Source: JAWSVE01 sp033852115 (lineage in GTDB: Bacteria > Pseudomonadota > Gammaproteobacteria > Pseudomonadales > Cellvibrionaceae). From it: DNA of 64,000 nt. Positions 1-9,068 of the stretch are shown one piece after another. The DNA lies in the NCBI GenBank assembly GCA_033852115.1, contig JAWSVE010000003.1, forward strand, positions 652,172-716,171, given 5' to 3'. How positions within the stretch are numbered: the first letter of the stretch is position 1; every line of letters begins with the position of its first letter. A program made the translations under genes and the position numbers. The notes under the pieces are model-generated. The model saw only the letters and a program-made list of their open reading frames with translations, had not been told where the DNA came from and searched no databases.

Positions 1-1134
1 GGTCGGCAGCACGTGGTTCGGCCCAGCGCAGTAGTCACCTAAAGCTTCCGGTGTATAACGTCCCATAAAAATGGCGCCAGCATGGGTGATTTTTTCTAAG
101 GCCGCGTCCGGATTTTCTATCGACAATTCTAAATGCTCCGGCGCAATGCGATTACTCAGCTGAATCGCTTCGTCCAAATCCGCAACTTTAATGAGTGCAC
201 CACGAGCAGCTAACGACTGTGCGGCGATAGTACTGCGCTGCAAGTCCGGAATTAGTTTTTCTAGGCTGGCCTGGACACGATCGAGATAGCCCGCATCGGG
301 AGAAATTAATATTGCTTGGGCGATTTCATCATGCTCAGCTTGCGAACAAAGATCCATCGCTATCCAGTCAGGATCAGTATTTCCGTCGCAAATCACTAAT
401 ATTTCTGACGGACCGGCAATCATGTCGATCGCTACTTGGCCAAACACCTGACGCTTCGCTGTCGCCACAAAAATATTTCCTGGGCCAACAATTTTATCTA
501 CTCGCGGAATTGTTTCTGTCCCATAAGCCAATGCGGCAACCGCCTGCGCACCACCAACACGGACCACCTTATCAATACCAGCAATCGCAGCCGCCGCAAG
601 CACAGCGTCGTTAATGACATCATCTGGTGTCGGTGAAACTAAGACGACTTCTTTTACTCCGGCAACTTTAGCAGGCATTGCGTTCATTAGAACCGATGAT
701 GGATATGCAGCCTTACCCCCGGGAACGTACAACCCTACGCGATCCATCGGCGTTACTTTTTGGCCGAGAATTGTTCCATCGTCCTCTGCGTACTGCCACG
801 TACTGGCGACTTGGTGTTGATGGTAGGTTTCTATTCTGGCAGCTGCCTGTTCTAAGGCGGAGCGCATATCCGCGGGAATTCGAGATAAGGCAGCCTGCAG
901 CTCTGCAGATCCGATCACCAAATCGGCGACAGACGTTGCACTCATACGATCAAAACGATTGGTGTATTCAACGACGGCTTGGTCGCCACGTGTTTTAACA
1001 TCGGCAATAATATTTTTTACCGTCTGCTCTACCTCATCCGCAACGCTGTCGTCGAATGAAATTAGTTCTGATAATTGCGAATCGAAATCCGCGTCGGCCG
1101 TGGAGAGGCGCTTAATCATGGAAGATGGTGACAT
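1..1134 (-). CDS. hisD: Histidinol dehydrogenase, 3' end beyond window
   Basis: HisD catalyses the last two steps of histidine synthesis, the NAD-dependent zinc-requiring oxidation of histidinol to histidine. The reading frame is open from the ATG at 1134 to the left edge, giving 378 residues. The family is about 430 long, so roughly 50 C-terminal residues lie outside. Family segments visible include GLYVPGGKAAYPSS, GPGNIFVATAKRQVFG, IDMIAGPSEILV, the zinc-ligand region SQAEHD, and RIAPEHLEL near the edge. ATG 1134 has a GGA at suitable spacing; the in-frame ATG at 1120 has none. It follows hisG by 33 bases on the same strand, so the two are probably co-transcribed. Confidence 0.95.
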   Translation of the reverse strand, partial: MSPSSMIKRLSTADADFDSQLSELISFDDSVADEVEQTVKNIIADVKTRGDQAVVEYTNRFDRMSATSVADLVIGSAELQAALSRIPADMRSALEQAAARIETYHQHQVASTWQYAEDDGTILGQKVTPMDRVGLYVPGGKAAYPSSVLMNAMPAKVAGVKEVVLVSPTPDDVINDAVLAAAAIAGIDKVVRVGGAQAVAALAYGTETIPRVDKIVGPGNIFVATAKRQVFGQVAIDMIAGPSEILVICDGNTDPDWIAMDLCSQAEHDEIAQAILISPDAGYLDRVQASLEKLIPDLQRSTIAAQSLAARGALIKVADLDEAIQLSNRIAPEHLELSIENPDAALEKITHAGAIFMGRYTPEALGDYCAGPNHVLPT

Positions 1135-1167
1135 AAAGTTTTCCAGCAAAGGATATAGACAACCTAG

Positions 1168-1803
1168 CTAGGCATTTGACCCAACGGCAGACTCAAACGC
1201 CTCAAGTAACGTTTGAATTTGGCTGTGCTTAGTTTTCATAGATGCCTTGTTGACGATAATTCTCGAACTAATATCCGCTATATGATCTCGCGGCTCCAAG
1301 CCATTCGCTTTTAGCGTGTTTCCAGTATCAACAATATCGACAATTTCATCAGCCAAATGCATGATCGGAGCCAGCTCCATCGCACCATAGAGCTTAATAA
1401 TATCGGCTTGACGACCTTGAGCAGCGTAGTATTGCTTAGCCACATTGACATATTTAGTCGCCACTTTGATTCGTCCGTGCGGTAACGACTTACCTTTTAT
1501 GCCCGCCGTCATCAAGCGGCATTTTGCGATACCCAAATCTAAGGGCTCATAAATACCGTTAGCACCGTGCTCTAATAAGGTGTCCTTGCCGGAAACGCCT
1601 ATATCAGCCGCACCAAATTCAACATAGGTAGCTACATCACTACCGCGCAAAACAACCAGGCTGACGTGCGGCAGGTTAGTCGGAAAAATTAATTTGCGAC
1701 TTTTGGAAATATCTTCGACCGGCTCAATACCTGCTTTGGCAAGAATCGGCAAGGTCTCTTTAAGAATGCGCCCCTTAGTGAGCGCGATGATTAACTTTTC
1801 CAT
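1168..1803 (-). CDS. hisG: ATP phosphoribosyltransferase, short form
   Basis: HisG catalyses the first committed step of histidine synthesis, joining ATP and PRPP. The protein is 211 residues, the short-form length that lacks the C-terminal histidine-binding regulatory domain. Short-form enzymes act in a complex with HisZ, and no hisZ is in this window. Visible motifs are IALTKGRILKETLPIL at the N-terminus, the GAADIGVSGKDTL segment, and the PRPP-binding stretch EIVDIVDTGNTLKANGL. It lies 26 bases after murA and just before hisD, the murA-hisG-hisD order common in Pseudomonas-type Gammaproteobacteria. Confidence 0.96.
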   Translation of the reverse strand: MEKLIIALTKGRILKETLPILAKAGIEPVEDISKSRKLIFPTNLPHVSLVVLRGSDVATYVEFGAADIGVSGKDTLLEHGANGIYEPLDLGIAKCRLMTAGIKGKSLPHGRIKVATKYVNVAKQYYAAQGRQADIIKLYGAMELAPIMHLADEIVDIVDTGNTLKANGLEPRDHIADISSRIIVNKASMKTKHSQIQTLLEAFESAVGSNA

Positions 1804-1829
1804 CTCTTCTTCGTAAGTTTTTTCTGAGA

Positions 1830-3092
1830 TTAGTCTGGAACGCGACGAATGTTCGCACCCAACAATTGTAATTTCTCTTCAATACATTCGTAACCGCGAT
1901 CAATATGATAGATACGATCAACGATGGTTTCACCTTGTGCGATCATACCAGCAATCACAAGACTCGCTGACGCACGCAGATCCGTTGCCATAACCGGCGC
2001 ACCCTTTAACGACTCAACACCTTTAACAATTGCCGTATTGCCTTCCAGCGTAATATTTGCACCCATCCGGTTCAGCTCGTTAACCTGGATTAGGCGATTT
2101 TCGAAAATCGTTTCAGTCACAGCACCGGTGCCTTCGGCCACCGCGTTCATTGCAGTAAACTGAGCTTGCATATCGGTGGGGAACGCAGGATACGGTGCTG
2201 TTTTAAGGTTTACCGCTTTAGGACGGTTTCCCTTCATATCAAGCTCAATCCAATCAGGCCCAGTATTAATATGGGCTCCGGCTTCTTCAAGCTTTAACAA
2301 AACCGCTTCCAGAATATCTTCTCGTGTGCCCTTTAGCATAACGCGCCCGCGTGAGGCTGCGGCGGCAGTAAGAAACGTACCCGTCTCAATCCGGTCAGAC
2401 ATCACCGCGTATTCCGTAGCGTGAAGTCGCTCTACGCCATGAATTACCAGCGTCGCACTACCGATACCTTCGATATTGGCTCCCATGGCCACTAGGCAGT
2501 TTGCCAAATCAACGACTTCCGGCTCTCGCGCGGCATTTTCAAGTGTCGTTTTCCCTTCAGCTAACACAGCAGCCATCATTAGGTTTTCGGTGCCGCCAAC
2601 CGTGACGGTATCCATAAATATATGGGCACCTTTTAAACGACCTTTACTGGTTGCTCGTATATAGCCGGAATCAACTTCGATAGTTGCGCCCATCGCTTCC
2701 AATCCGCGAAGGTGAATATCTACCGGGCGGCTACCAATCGCACAACCACCAGGGAATGACACATTGGCAGTCCCAAACCTCGACAATAGCGGTCCCAAAA
2801 CCAAGATCGACGCACGCATTGTTTTTACAAGATCGTACGGTGCCGAAAAATCGGTGATCGTCGTAGGGTCAATTTCTACACGCATTTTTTCGTGAATCGT
2901 CACGCTAACACCCATGCAGCGCAGCAGCGCTAGCATCGTGGTGATGTCATTGAGATGAGGCAGGTTGCAGACGTGCATTGGACCATCGGCCAACAAGCTC
3001 GCAGCCAAAATGGGGAGGCCCGAGTTTTTAGCGCCGGAAATCCATACTTCGCCGTTTAAAGGGCCGCCGCCGGTAATAATTAACTTATCCAT
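1830..3092 (-). CDS. murA: UDP-N-acetylglucosamine 1-carboxyvinyltransferase
   Basis: MurA transfers enolpyruvate from PEP to UDP-GlcNAc, the first committed step of peptidoglycan synthesis, in the cytoplasm. The protein is 420 residues, full family length. The substrate-binding Lys22-Asn23 pair (SGAKNSG) and the catalytic cysteine Cys117 in PGGCAIGSRPVD are present; this is the fosfomycin-sensitive Cys form, not the Asp form. The two EPSP-synthase-type halves are both complete. It sits between ibaG and hisG on the minus strand, 116 bases after ibaG. Confidence 0.98.
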   Translation of the reverse strand: MDKLIITGGGPLNGEVWISGAKNSGLPILAASLLADGPMHVCNLPHLNDITTMLALLRCMGVSVTIHEKMRVEIDPTTITDFSAPYDLVKTMRASILVLGPLLSRFGTANVSFPGGCAIGSRPVDIHLRGLEAMGATIEVDSGYIRATSKGRLKGAHIFMDTVTVGGTENLMMAAVLAEGKTTLENAAREPEVVDLANCLVAMGANIEGIGSATLVIHGVERLHATEYAVMSDRIETGTFLTAAAASRGRVMLKGTREDILEAVLLKLEEAGAHINTGPDWIELDMKGNRPKAVNLKTAPYPAFPTDMQAQFTAMNAVAEGTGAVTETIFENRLIQVNELNRMGANITLEGNTAIVKGVESLKGAPVMATDLRASASLVIAGMIAQGETIVDRIYHIDRGYECIEEKLQLLGANIRRVPD

Positions 3093-3208
3093 TGAAATCC
3101 TATTTTGCGTTTACTATGCCACTAGCCAATATCGTCCATGAAAAAAGACGCTGGGTGCAAATATCTGTGGGATCAGCTAGGTGAACTAATACTTGATGTC
3201 ACGCGGAG

Positions 3209-3451
3209 TTATGCGTGTTCGGCTTGCCATTCGGCGGGGGTATAGGTCTTCATATGAACGGCATGGATAGTGCCATTGGAGATTAAATCACCAAACGCAC
3301 CGTAGACTAACTGCTGCTTTTTGAGCGTATTTAGGCCCTCAAATGCCGTGCTGACAATCATCACGTTCACATGGGAGCCGTCTGTCTCCACCTGTGCGCG
3401 ACAGCCAGGTATTTGATTTTCCAACAATTCTTGTATTTCAGAAGATTCCAC
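3209..3451 (-). CDS. ibaG: BolA-family protein IbaG
   Basis: IbaG (formerly YrbA) is a small BolA-like protein thought to work with monothiol glutaredoxins in iron-sulfur metabolism and acid-stress response. The 80-residue product begins MESSEIQELLENQIP and has the BolA core with LKKQQLVYGAFGDLI and the C-terminal IHAVHMKTYTPAEW. The start is GTG at 3451, with a GAGG seven bases upstream. Its position between mlaC and murA is the usual one for ibaG, which supports this member over the other BolA paralogs. Confidence 0.9.
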   Translation of the reverse strand: MESSEIQELLENQIPGCRAQVETDGSHVNVMIVSTAFEGLNTLKKQQLVYGAFGDLISNGTIHAVHMKTYTPAEWQAEHA

Positions 3452-3576
3452 AATTGGGCCTCATTAATTAAATCTATTAAGTTGTCTCTCGACTACGGTT
3501 GAAGCCAATGCTGGCAGTCGCGGTATTTTACCCTAGTGAACGCCATGCGCCTATGTGCGACTGCCATTGCAGCAGC

Positions 3577-4236
3577 TTATACCCGCCAATCAGCAATCAC
3601 TTGATCGAGATTACCGGATTTTTGCATTGCCTGATCAAACTGATTGCGGAACGTTTTACCCAAATTAATTCCATTAAGAATCATATTGGTAATCTTCCAT
3701 TCTTTATCGCGGTTTTGCTTCATAGAGAACGACAGAATATTCGTGGTATCACCACCTTGTACACGCAATACGACGCTTAAAGAGCGCTTGCCTGTCACAT
3801 CACCTTCCGGGGGTAATACCTGGATGTCATGGTCAGCATATCCGGCCAACCCTTTACCATAAGTTGTCACCAAACCCTGCTGAAAGGTCTTAGCAAACGA
3901 GGCTTTTTGCGAATCCGAGGCCGATTTGACGTATTTCCCCATCACCCCTCGCGAGATGTAGCCAAAATCAACCACTGGCACTAACACAGCCTCGATCTCG
4001 GCGTAGTATTTTTCTGGGCCACCTTCTTGCTCTAACGATTCTTTCTTCTTGATCACGGCAATAAGGTCATTTTTGACATCTTCCGCTAGAACATGCGCCG
4101 TTGATGCACTCTCCGCATGGACTGTTGCTGCGCCCAATGCCAGCATAAACACGGCCATAACTGCACTGAGTAGAGACGCAACTCGGTTGACGTACATATC
4201 AGCACGTAATGATTTTTTAGCTTCAAGTAATATCAT
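3577..4236 (-). CDS. mlaC: MlaC-type periplasmic phospholipid-binding protein (orphan)
   Basis: MlaC carries phospholipids through the periplasm between the outer-membrane MlaA complex and the inner-membrane MlaFEDB transporter. The 219-residue protein has a long charged n-region, a hydrophobic segment at about residues 20-38 and a signal-peptidase site near VHAES. The Tgt2/MlaC domain follows, with VDFGYISRGVMGKY and the C-terminal WKITNMILNGINLGKTFRNQF. The start has AAAGGAG six bases upstream. In E. coli mlaF, mlaE and mlaD precede this gene and mlaB follows it. Here the neighbours are ibaG downstream and the divergent yrbG-type gene upstream, with no room for any of the four. The transporter must be elsewhere or absent. 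Confidence 0.9.
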   Translation of the reverse strand: MILLEAKKSLRADMYVNRVASLLSAVMAVFMLALGAATVHAESASTAHVLAEDVKNDLIAVIKKKESLEQEGGPEKYYAEIEAVLVPVVDFGYISRGVMGKYVKSASDSQKASFAKTFQQGLVTTYGKGLAGYADHDIQVLPPEGDVTGKRSLSVVLRVQGGDTTNILSFSMKQNRDKEWKITNMILNGINLGKTFRNQFDQAMQKSGNLDQVIADWRV

Positions 4237-4459
4237 GTGTGGCTCCTTTGATTAGCTCACGAATTTCCAGTGCGAGTGCAGACCTCTATAGCTCGTCTCT
4301 CATTAGTCGCTTTAGAGGCTTCTGCTCGGGATAAGTTTTACCCACCAACGCGCATTTATCGAGATATTGCTGACTTTTTGCGGGCCGCACTATACCATTT
4401 GCGCCCCCTTTGCGGAACGAAGCCGCTTCACCATTCACAAAATCATCACGGGTTACTCT

Positions 4460-5428
4460 ATGAGCGAACTAGTCTACGCTTGGCTAGCAGTCATTCTTGG
4501 TATCGCAGGCTTAGTTTGGAGTGCAGACCGCTTTGTTGCAGGTAGCGCCGCCATCGCCTCGAATTTCGGAATATCCAAGCTCGTGATTGGCTTGACGATC
4601 GTATCCCTTGGAACCTCTGCGCCAGAGATTTTGGTCTCTGTCAACGCATCGCTGGACGGCGAAGGAGCCCTGGCTGTCGGAAATGCTCTCGGCTCAAACA
4701 TCGCCAATATCGGGCTGGTTCTATCAATTACCGCGCTAATCGCAGCCATCCCCATTCAAAAGCACATTCTTACCCAAGAGTTTCCAGCGCTGCTGCTTGT
4801 GACCTTGCTAGCCGGTGTATTTCTTTATGATCGGCAATTAGTACTATGGGAAGGCGCGGTGTTGATCGTGCTCATCATTCCTATCATCTACGCAATGATC
4901 CGTTACAAAAAGTCTCATCCAGAAGACGCAGAGGATGAAGACATCCCCAACATGAATAATGCGGCAGCCGCCATATGGTTTGTCATCGGGCTGGTGCTGC
5001 TAATCGCTAGTTCAGATGCGCTTGTTTACGGGGCAACGCGCATCGCCACCCACTTCGGGGTAAGTTCGCTGGTGATAGGCTTGACCGTCGTCGCTGTGGG
5101 TACCAGCCTGCCAGAATTAGCCGCATCAGTAGTGAGCGCGATCAAGGGCCATCATGACATCGCGCTCGGCAACATTGTCGGCTCTAATCTATTCAATATT
5201 CTGACGGTGATGTCGATCCCAGGGATTGTTGGCTTGGAAGCAATGGAAGCCTCTGTATTCACTCGCGACTACCTGATGATGCTAGGCCTAACACTTTTCC
5301 TGTTTGTAGCGGTAGTCATCGACTTCAAGCTCAAAGGCAAACGTGAGCACGGCCATCTGGGTAAATTGATTGGATCACTATTACTGTTGAGTTACATCGG
5401 ATACTACGTGTTGCTTTTCAACTCTTAA
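4460..5428 (+). CDS. yrbG: YrbG-type sodium/calcium exchanger
   Basis: This is an inner-membrane cation antiporter of the CaCA family, probably exchanging Ca2+ against Na+ or H+. It is 322 residues with about ten membrane segments. It carries the two inverted alpha repeats, GLTIVSLGTSAPEILVS near residues 46-62 and GLTVVAVGTSLPELAAS in the second half, plus GNALGSNIANIG and GNIVGSNLFNIL. The frame is open upstream to 4367, but MSELVYAWLAV at 4460 matches the family start. It heads the plus-strand run into kdsD, as in E. coli. Transported ion inferred from family only. Confidence 0.9.
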   Translation: MSELVYAWLAVILGIAGLVWSADRFVAGSAAIASNFGISKLVIGLTIVSLGTSAPEILVSVNASLDGEGALAVGNALGSNIANIGLVLSITALIAAIPIQKHILTQEFPALLLVTLLAGVFLYDRQLVLWEGAVLIVLIIPIIYAMIRYKKSHPEDAEDEDIPNMNNAAAAIWFVIGLVLLIASSDALVYGATRIATHFGVSSLVIGLTVVAVGTSLPELAASVVSAIKGHHDIALGNIVGSNLFNILTVMSIPGIVGLEAMEASVFTRDYLMMLGLTLFLFVAVVIDFKLKGKREHGHLGKLIGSLLLLSYIGYYVLLFNS

Positions 5429-5487
5429 CAAGTCTTGGCGCTGTGCTGACTTTTACCGCCTAACGTTATAGCATGCGCCACGATCAA

Positions 5488-5517
5488 GGGTCGCTAGCGG
5501 GTAACCTATCGCGACCC
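5488..5517. repeat. 7-bp inverted repeat between yrbG and kdsD
   Basis: GGGTCGC at 5488-5494 pairs perfectly with GCGACCC at 5511-5517 across a 16-base loop. No T-run follows, so a Rho-independent terminator is unlikely. It could be a weak processing hairpin or chance. Confidence 0.3.
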
Positions 5518-5581
5518 GGAACAAAGGCCCAAGCTGCTTACCTAACAGGTATTGCAAAGCCAATCACTCAACGGAATCCGA

Positions 5582-6550
5582 ATGGATAAACTAGATTGCA
5601 TAAGCGTCGCTAAACGCACTATCGACATCGAAACCAAAGCCATTGCTGCTCTAGCCGATCGAATTGACGAGCAGTTTTATCACGCTTGCAATGCAATACT
5701 AGATTGCCAAGGCCGGGTCGTTGTTACAGGAATGGGCAAGTCTCACCACATCGGCAGCAAAATCGCCGCAACCTTAGCCAGCACTGGCACACCCGCTTTT
5801 TTTGTCCACCCAGGAGAAGCCAGCCATGGTGACCTGGGCATGATCACTAAAAACGATGTCGTGATAGCAATTTCAAATTCAGGTAGCTCTGCAGAAATAG
5901 TCACGCTACTGCCACTATTAAAACGAATGGGTGTGCCTTTAATAAGCATGTCCGGCAAAGCCGACTCCCCTCTGGGAAAGGCAGCAAACTATCATCTCGA
6001 TATCAGCGTAGCATCAGAAGCTTGCCCTTTAGATTTAGCCCCGACTTCGAGCACCACTGCAACATTGGTCATGGGTGATGCATTAGCTATCGCGCTGCTC
6101 GAGGCCCGCGGGTTTACGGCCGAAGATTTTGCATTCTCGCACCCTGGCGGCGCTCTAGGCCGCAAGCTATTGGTGATGGTTGAAGACTTAATGCACAGCG
6201 GCGAACAAATTCCCCAAGTTCACCGTGGGGTTTCTGTTCCGGAGGCTTTGGTTGTCATGACCGAAAAAGGCCTAGGACTGACTACCATCGTCGATGATGA
6301 AGGCGATCTTCTTGGTATTTTCACCGATGGCGATTTACGCCGCGCTGTCGATAAAAAACAAGATATTAACAGACTGGCAATATGCGACATTATGAACAGT
6401 TCACCGAAAACCGTTGAACGCCATATGCTCGCGGCAGAAGCACTTGGCATAATGGAAGACAAAAAAATTACTGCGCTGGTGGTCGAGGAAAATCAACACC
6501 CAGTTGGCATCATTCACCTACACGATATTCTGCGCGCGGGCGTCATTTGA
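5582..6550 (+). CDS. kdsD: D-arabinose 5-phosphate isomerase
   Basis: KdsD converts ribulose 5-phosphate to arabinose 5-phosphate, the first step of Kdo synthesis for LPS. The protein is 322 residues. An N-terminal SIS domain shows VVVTGMGKSHHIGSKIAATLASTGTPAFF and ISNSGSSAEIV, followed by SHPGGALGRKLL and two C-terminal CBS domains (GIFTDGDLRR, ALVVEENQHPVGIIHLHDILRAG). The frame extends upstream to a TTG at 5552, but ATG 5582 gives the family length. kdsC begins three bases after its stop, so the two are surely co-translated. Confidence 0.95.
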   Translation: MDKLDCISVAKRTIDIETKAIAALADRIDEQFYHACNAILDCQGRVVVTGMGKSHHIGSKIAATLASTGTPAFFVHPGEASHGDLGMITKNDVVIAISNSGSSAEIVTLLPLLKRMGVPLISMSGKADSPLGKAANYHLDISVASEACPLDLAPTSSTTATLVMGDALAIALLEARGFTAEDFAFSHPGGALGRKLLVMVEDLMHSGEQIPQVHRGVSVPEALVVMTEKGLGLTTIVDDEGDLLGIFTDGDLRRAVDKKQDINRLAICDIMNSSPKTVERHMLAAEALGIMEDKKITALVVEENQHPVGIIHLHDILRAGVI

Positions 6551-6553
6551 CCT

Positions 6554-7096
6554 ATGAATTCTTCTGCACTACCTGCTCAAACAACTGAAAAACTACGACA
6601 AATCAAATTGCTGCTTCTGGACGTCGATGGCATTCTTACCGATGGCAAACTGTATTTCGGCAACCAAGGCGAAGAGCTCAAAGCGTTTAATATTCTAGAC
6701 GGCCAAGGCATTCGCCTACTACAAGACAGCGGAGTCAAAGTAGGCATAGTGACCGGTCGCAAGAGCGAATTAGTTGCGCGTCGCGCTAGGGACTTAGACA
6801 TTGCTTTTGTCATCCAGGGATCCAAAAACAAGCGCGAATCGGTCACAAAAATCGCACAAGAAGCCAACATCGCTTTAGACAACATCGCCTTTATGGGTGA
6901 CGACTATCCGGATTTGATTGCTATGCAAGCGGTCGGCTTGAGTTTTACGGTCACTAATGCCCATGAAGAAATTAAACAACGCGTTGATTGGCAGAGCCAA
7001 TACCGAGGTGGTGACGGCGCGGTGCGAGAAGCTTGCGACATCATTATGAAAGCGCAAGGAACCTATGAAGATGCACTCAACAAGTTCCTCCAATAA
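6554..7096 (+). CDS. kdsC: 3-deoxy-D-manno-octulosonate 8-phosphate phosphatase
   Basis: KdsC removes phosphate from Kdo-8-P. It is a small HAD-superfamily enzyme (C0 type, tetrameric, no cap) of 180 residues. HAD motif I is LLLDVDGILTDG, with the nucleophile Asp and the acid/base Asp two residues later. Motif II is the VGIVTGRKS segment, the Lys is in QGSKNKRE, and motif IV is FMGDDYPDL. It sits between kdsD and lptC in the conserved Kdo/Lpt run. Confidence 0.96.
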   Translation: MNSSALPAQTTEKLRQIKLLLLDVDGILTDGKLYFGNQGEELKAFNILDGQGIRLLQDSGVKVGIVTGRKSELVARRARDLDIAFVIQGSKNKRESVTKIAQEANIALDNIAFMGDDYPDLIAMQAVGLSFTVTNAHEEIKQRVDWQSQYRGGDGAVREACDIIMKAQGTYEDALNKFLQ

Positions 7097-7125
7097 CTTA
7101 GCGACCACAAAATAAACAGCTTGCT

Positions 7126-7794
7126 ATGAAAAAAAATTGGATCCCGGTTGCGCTCTTTATATCAATTGCTTTTGTCGTATTCGTCGTCGAATACACACCC
7201 AAAAAGCTGCCAACCCCACTAGCGAGTAGCGAAAAAGCGCAGCAATTCCCGACGTTTTTTATAAGTGGGATCGAAACACTGCAATTTGATGATAGCGGCA
7301 AACTCGCTCACAAATTCGAGGCCAGCGAAGCTCAACATTTCCAAGCAAACCTCAATAAACCTAGCCCGAAAGATTTCACTGCCATTCAAAATCCGCGATT
7401 TTATTTTTATAAGGCCGATGCCACTCCATGGCACTTGAGCGCTGAGCAAGGTAGGGCCACTGAAAACGGCGAAAAGCTTGAGCTAAGTACCAATGTCAAC
7501 GCGTGGCAATCTCTGGAAGACGGTGAAACTCGTATTACCGCACCGAGCATATCGCTTTTTCCAAATCGCCAATTAGCCGAATCGGATAAAACTGTTATCA
7601 TCCGCTACCCCAGAGCCGTTTACAGTGGCCTAGGAATGGAAGTTGATTTCAAACAACAAGTGTTCACGCTCTTATCCAAGGTTAAGGGGAAGCATGAGCC
7701 ACCAACACACGGTGAACTGTTACAATCAACGCCCACCATGCCAGGCCAACCAAACGAGGCTGTGACCCCATCACAGTCACCCGAAACTGAGTAA
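7126..7794 (+). CDS. lptC: LPS export ABC transporter periplasmic protein LptC
   Basis: LptC is the bitopic inner-membrane protein that takes LPS from LptB2FG and passes it to LptA. It is 222 residues. One N-terminal membrane helix covers about residues 5-22 after MKKNW. The periplasmic LptC/YrbK domain has FISGIETLQFDDSGKLAHKFEA and NPRFYFYKADATPWHLSAEQG. The C-terminal 30 residues, rich in Pro, Thr and Gln, extend past the usual domain end. It lies between kdsC and lptA with short spacers. Confidence 0.9.
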   Translation: MKKNWIPVALFISIAFVVFVVEYTPKKLPTPLASSEKAQQFPTFFISGIETLQFDDSGKLAHKFEASEAQHFQANLNKPSPKDFTAIQNPRFYFYKADATPWHLSAEQGRATENGEKLELSTNVNAWQSLEDGETRITAPSISLFPNRQLAESDKTVIIRYPRAVYSGLGMEVDFKQQVFTLLSKVKGKHEPPTHGELLQSTPTMPGQPNEAVTPSQSPETE

Positions 7795-7805
7795 GGATTG
7801 ACCTA

Positions 7806-8339
7806 ATGTGCCGTCTTCATCAAACATTTATGGCACTGAGCCTTTGGCTCATCGCCCAGCCAGTGCTGGCGCTACCAACAGATAAAGACCAAGAGATTGA
7901 TATCGAAATGCAAGGCCGTATGCGCATTGATACTGCGAATGAGGTCGCCACTTATTCTAAGAACGTCGTCGTCACTCAGGGCTCACTGAAAATCATGTCA
8001 GACGAATTGACCGCGCACGGCAACATCAATAACCCCAACAAAATTATTGCCATTGGCGAACCTGCCACACTGCAACAGCAGCCATCAAGCGATCAAGGCG
8101 TAATAACGGTTAAGGGTAACCACATTGAGTACCGAGTGGGCAGCGAGCAAGTTTTAATTTCAGGTAACGCTGTATTTGAGCAAAGCGGTACAACCATCAC
8201 CGCAGCCAAGCTGTTCTACGATGTCAGTAGCTCCCTGGTAGAAGCAGAAGCCGGCGACGACACTATCAAACTGGTTAGCCCTCCGCGCAACCGTGGCGCG
8301 AGTGACGAACAACCGCCATCTAACAATAAAGCGGAGTAG
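7806..8339 (+). CDS. lptA: LPS transport periplasmic protein LptA
   Basis: LptA forms the periplasmic bridge for LPS between LptC and LptD. The protein is 177 residues, with a signal peptide ending near QPVLALP at about residue 24 and an OstA/LptA beta-jellyroll domain (DTANEVATYSKNVVVTQGS, MSDELTAHG, NHIEYRVGSEQVLISGNAVFEQ). The last 20 residues are a polar tail. The gene starts 11 bases after lptC and ends three bases before lptB. Confidence 0.92.
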   Translation: MCRLHQTFMALSLWLIAQPVLALPTDKDQEIDIEMQGRMRIDTANEVATYSKNVVVTQGSLKIMSDELTAHGNINNPNKIIAIGEPATLQQQPSSDQGVITVKGNHIEYRVGSEQVLISGNAVFEQSGTTITAAKLFYDVSSSLVEAEAGDDTIKLVSPPRNRGASDEQPPSNNKAE

Positions 8340-8342
8340 CCA

Positions 8343-9068
8343 ATGTCCACTCTTCGTGCCGAAAACCTTGCTAAGCGCTATAAAGGGAGAGATGTGGTTT
8401 CAGATGTTTCGGTGTCTGTATCTGCTCGAGAGGTAGTCGGCTTACTCGGCCCAAACGGTGCAGGGAAAACAACCTGTTTTTATATGATCGCAGGCCTGAT
8501 TAAACCTTTGCGTGGCGAGATCTTCATCGACGACCTCAATATTACTCAATTTGCTATGCATGATCGCGCTAAAGCGGGCATAGGCTATTTACCTCAAGAG
8601 GCTTCGGTTTTTCGCAAGTTATCGGTCGCTGACAATATTCTCAGTATTCTCGAGACGCGCCCCCAACTCAATCGTAAACAGCGCCTCCACAAAATGGAGG
8701 AATTGTTAGTCGAGTTCAATATCACCCACTTACGCGACAGCCTAGGCATGGCGTTATCAGGCGGCGAACGCCGTCGAGTGGAAATTGCGCGAGCGTTAGC
8801 CACTGATCCTGCCTTTATTTTGTTGGACGAACCCTTCGCGGGCGTTGACCCAATATCCGTTAACGACATCAAAGGCATCATCACTCACCTAAAAGAACGC
8901 GGTATCGGCGTGCTCATTACCGATCACAATGTAAGAGAAACGCTCGATATTTGCGAGCGCGCTTTCATTGTTAGTGAAGGTCATATCATCGAGTCGGGTA
9001 GCCCCGAACAAGTTCTGAACAACCAGAAAGTTCGCAAAGTTTATCTGGGCGAACATTTTCGTCTATAG
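8343..9068 (+). CDS. lptB: LPS export ABC transporter ATP-binding protein
   Basis: LptB is the ATPase that powers LPS extraction from the inner membrane with LptF and LptG, which are not in this window. The protein is 241 residues. Walker A is GPNGAGKT at residues 36-43, the Q-loop is in GYLPQEASVFRKLSV, the signature is LSGGERRRVEIARAL, Walker B is FILLDEPFAGVDP, and the switch is ITDHNVRETL. It closes the lptCAB group. rpoN follows after 309 bases, a larger gap than inside the group. Confidence 0.97.
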   Translation: MSTLRAENLAKRYKGRDVVSDVSVSVSAREVVGLLGPNGAGKTTCFYMIAGLIKPLRGEIFIDDLNITQFAMHDRAKAGIGYLPQEASVFRKLSVADNILSILETRPQLNRKQRLHKMEELLVEFNITHLRDSLGMALSGGERRRVEIARALATDPAFILLDEPFAGVDPISVNDIKGIITHLKERGIGVLITDHNVRETLDICERAFIVSEGHIIESGSPEQVLNNQKVRKVYLGEHFRL

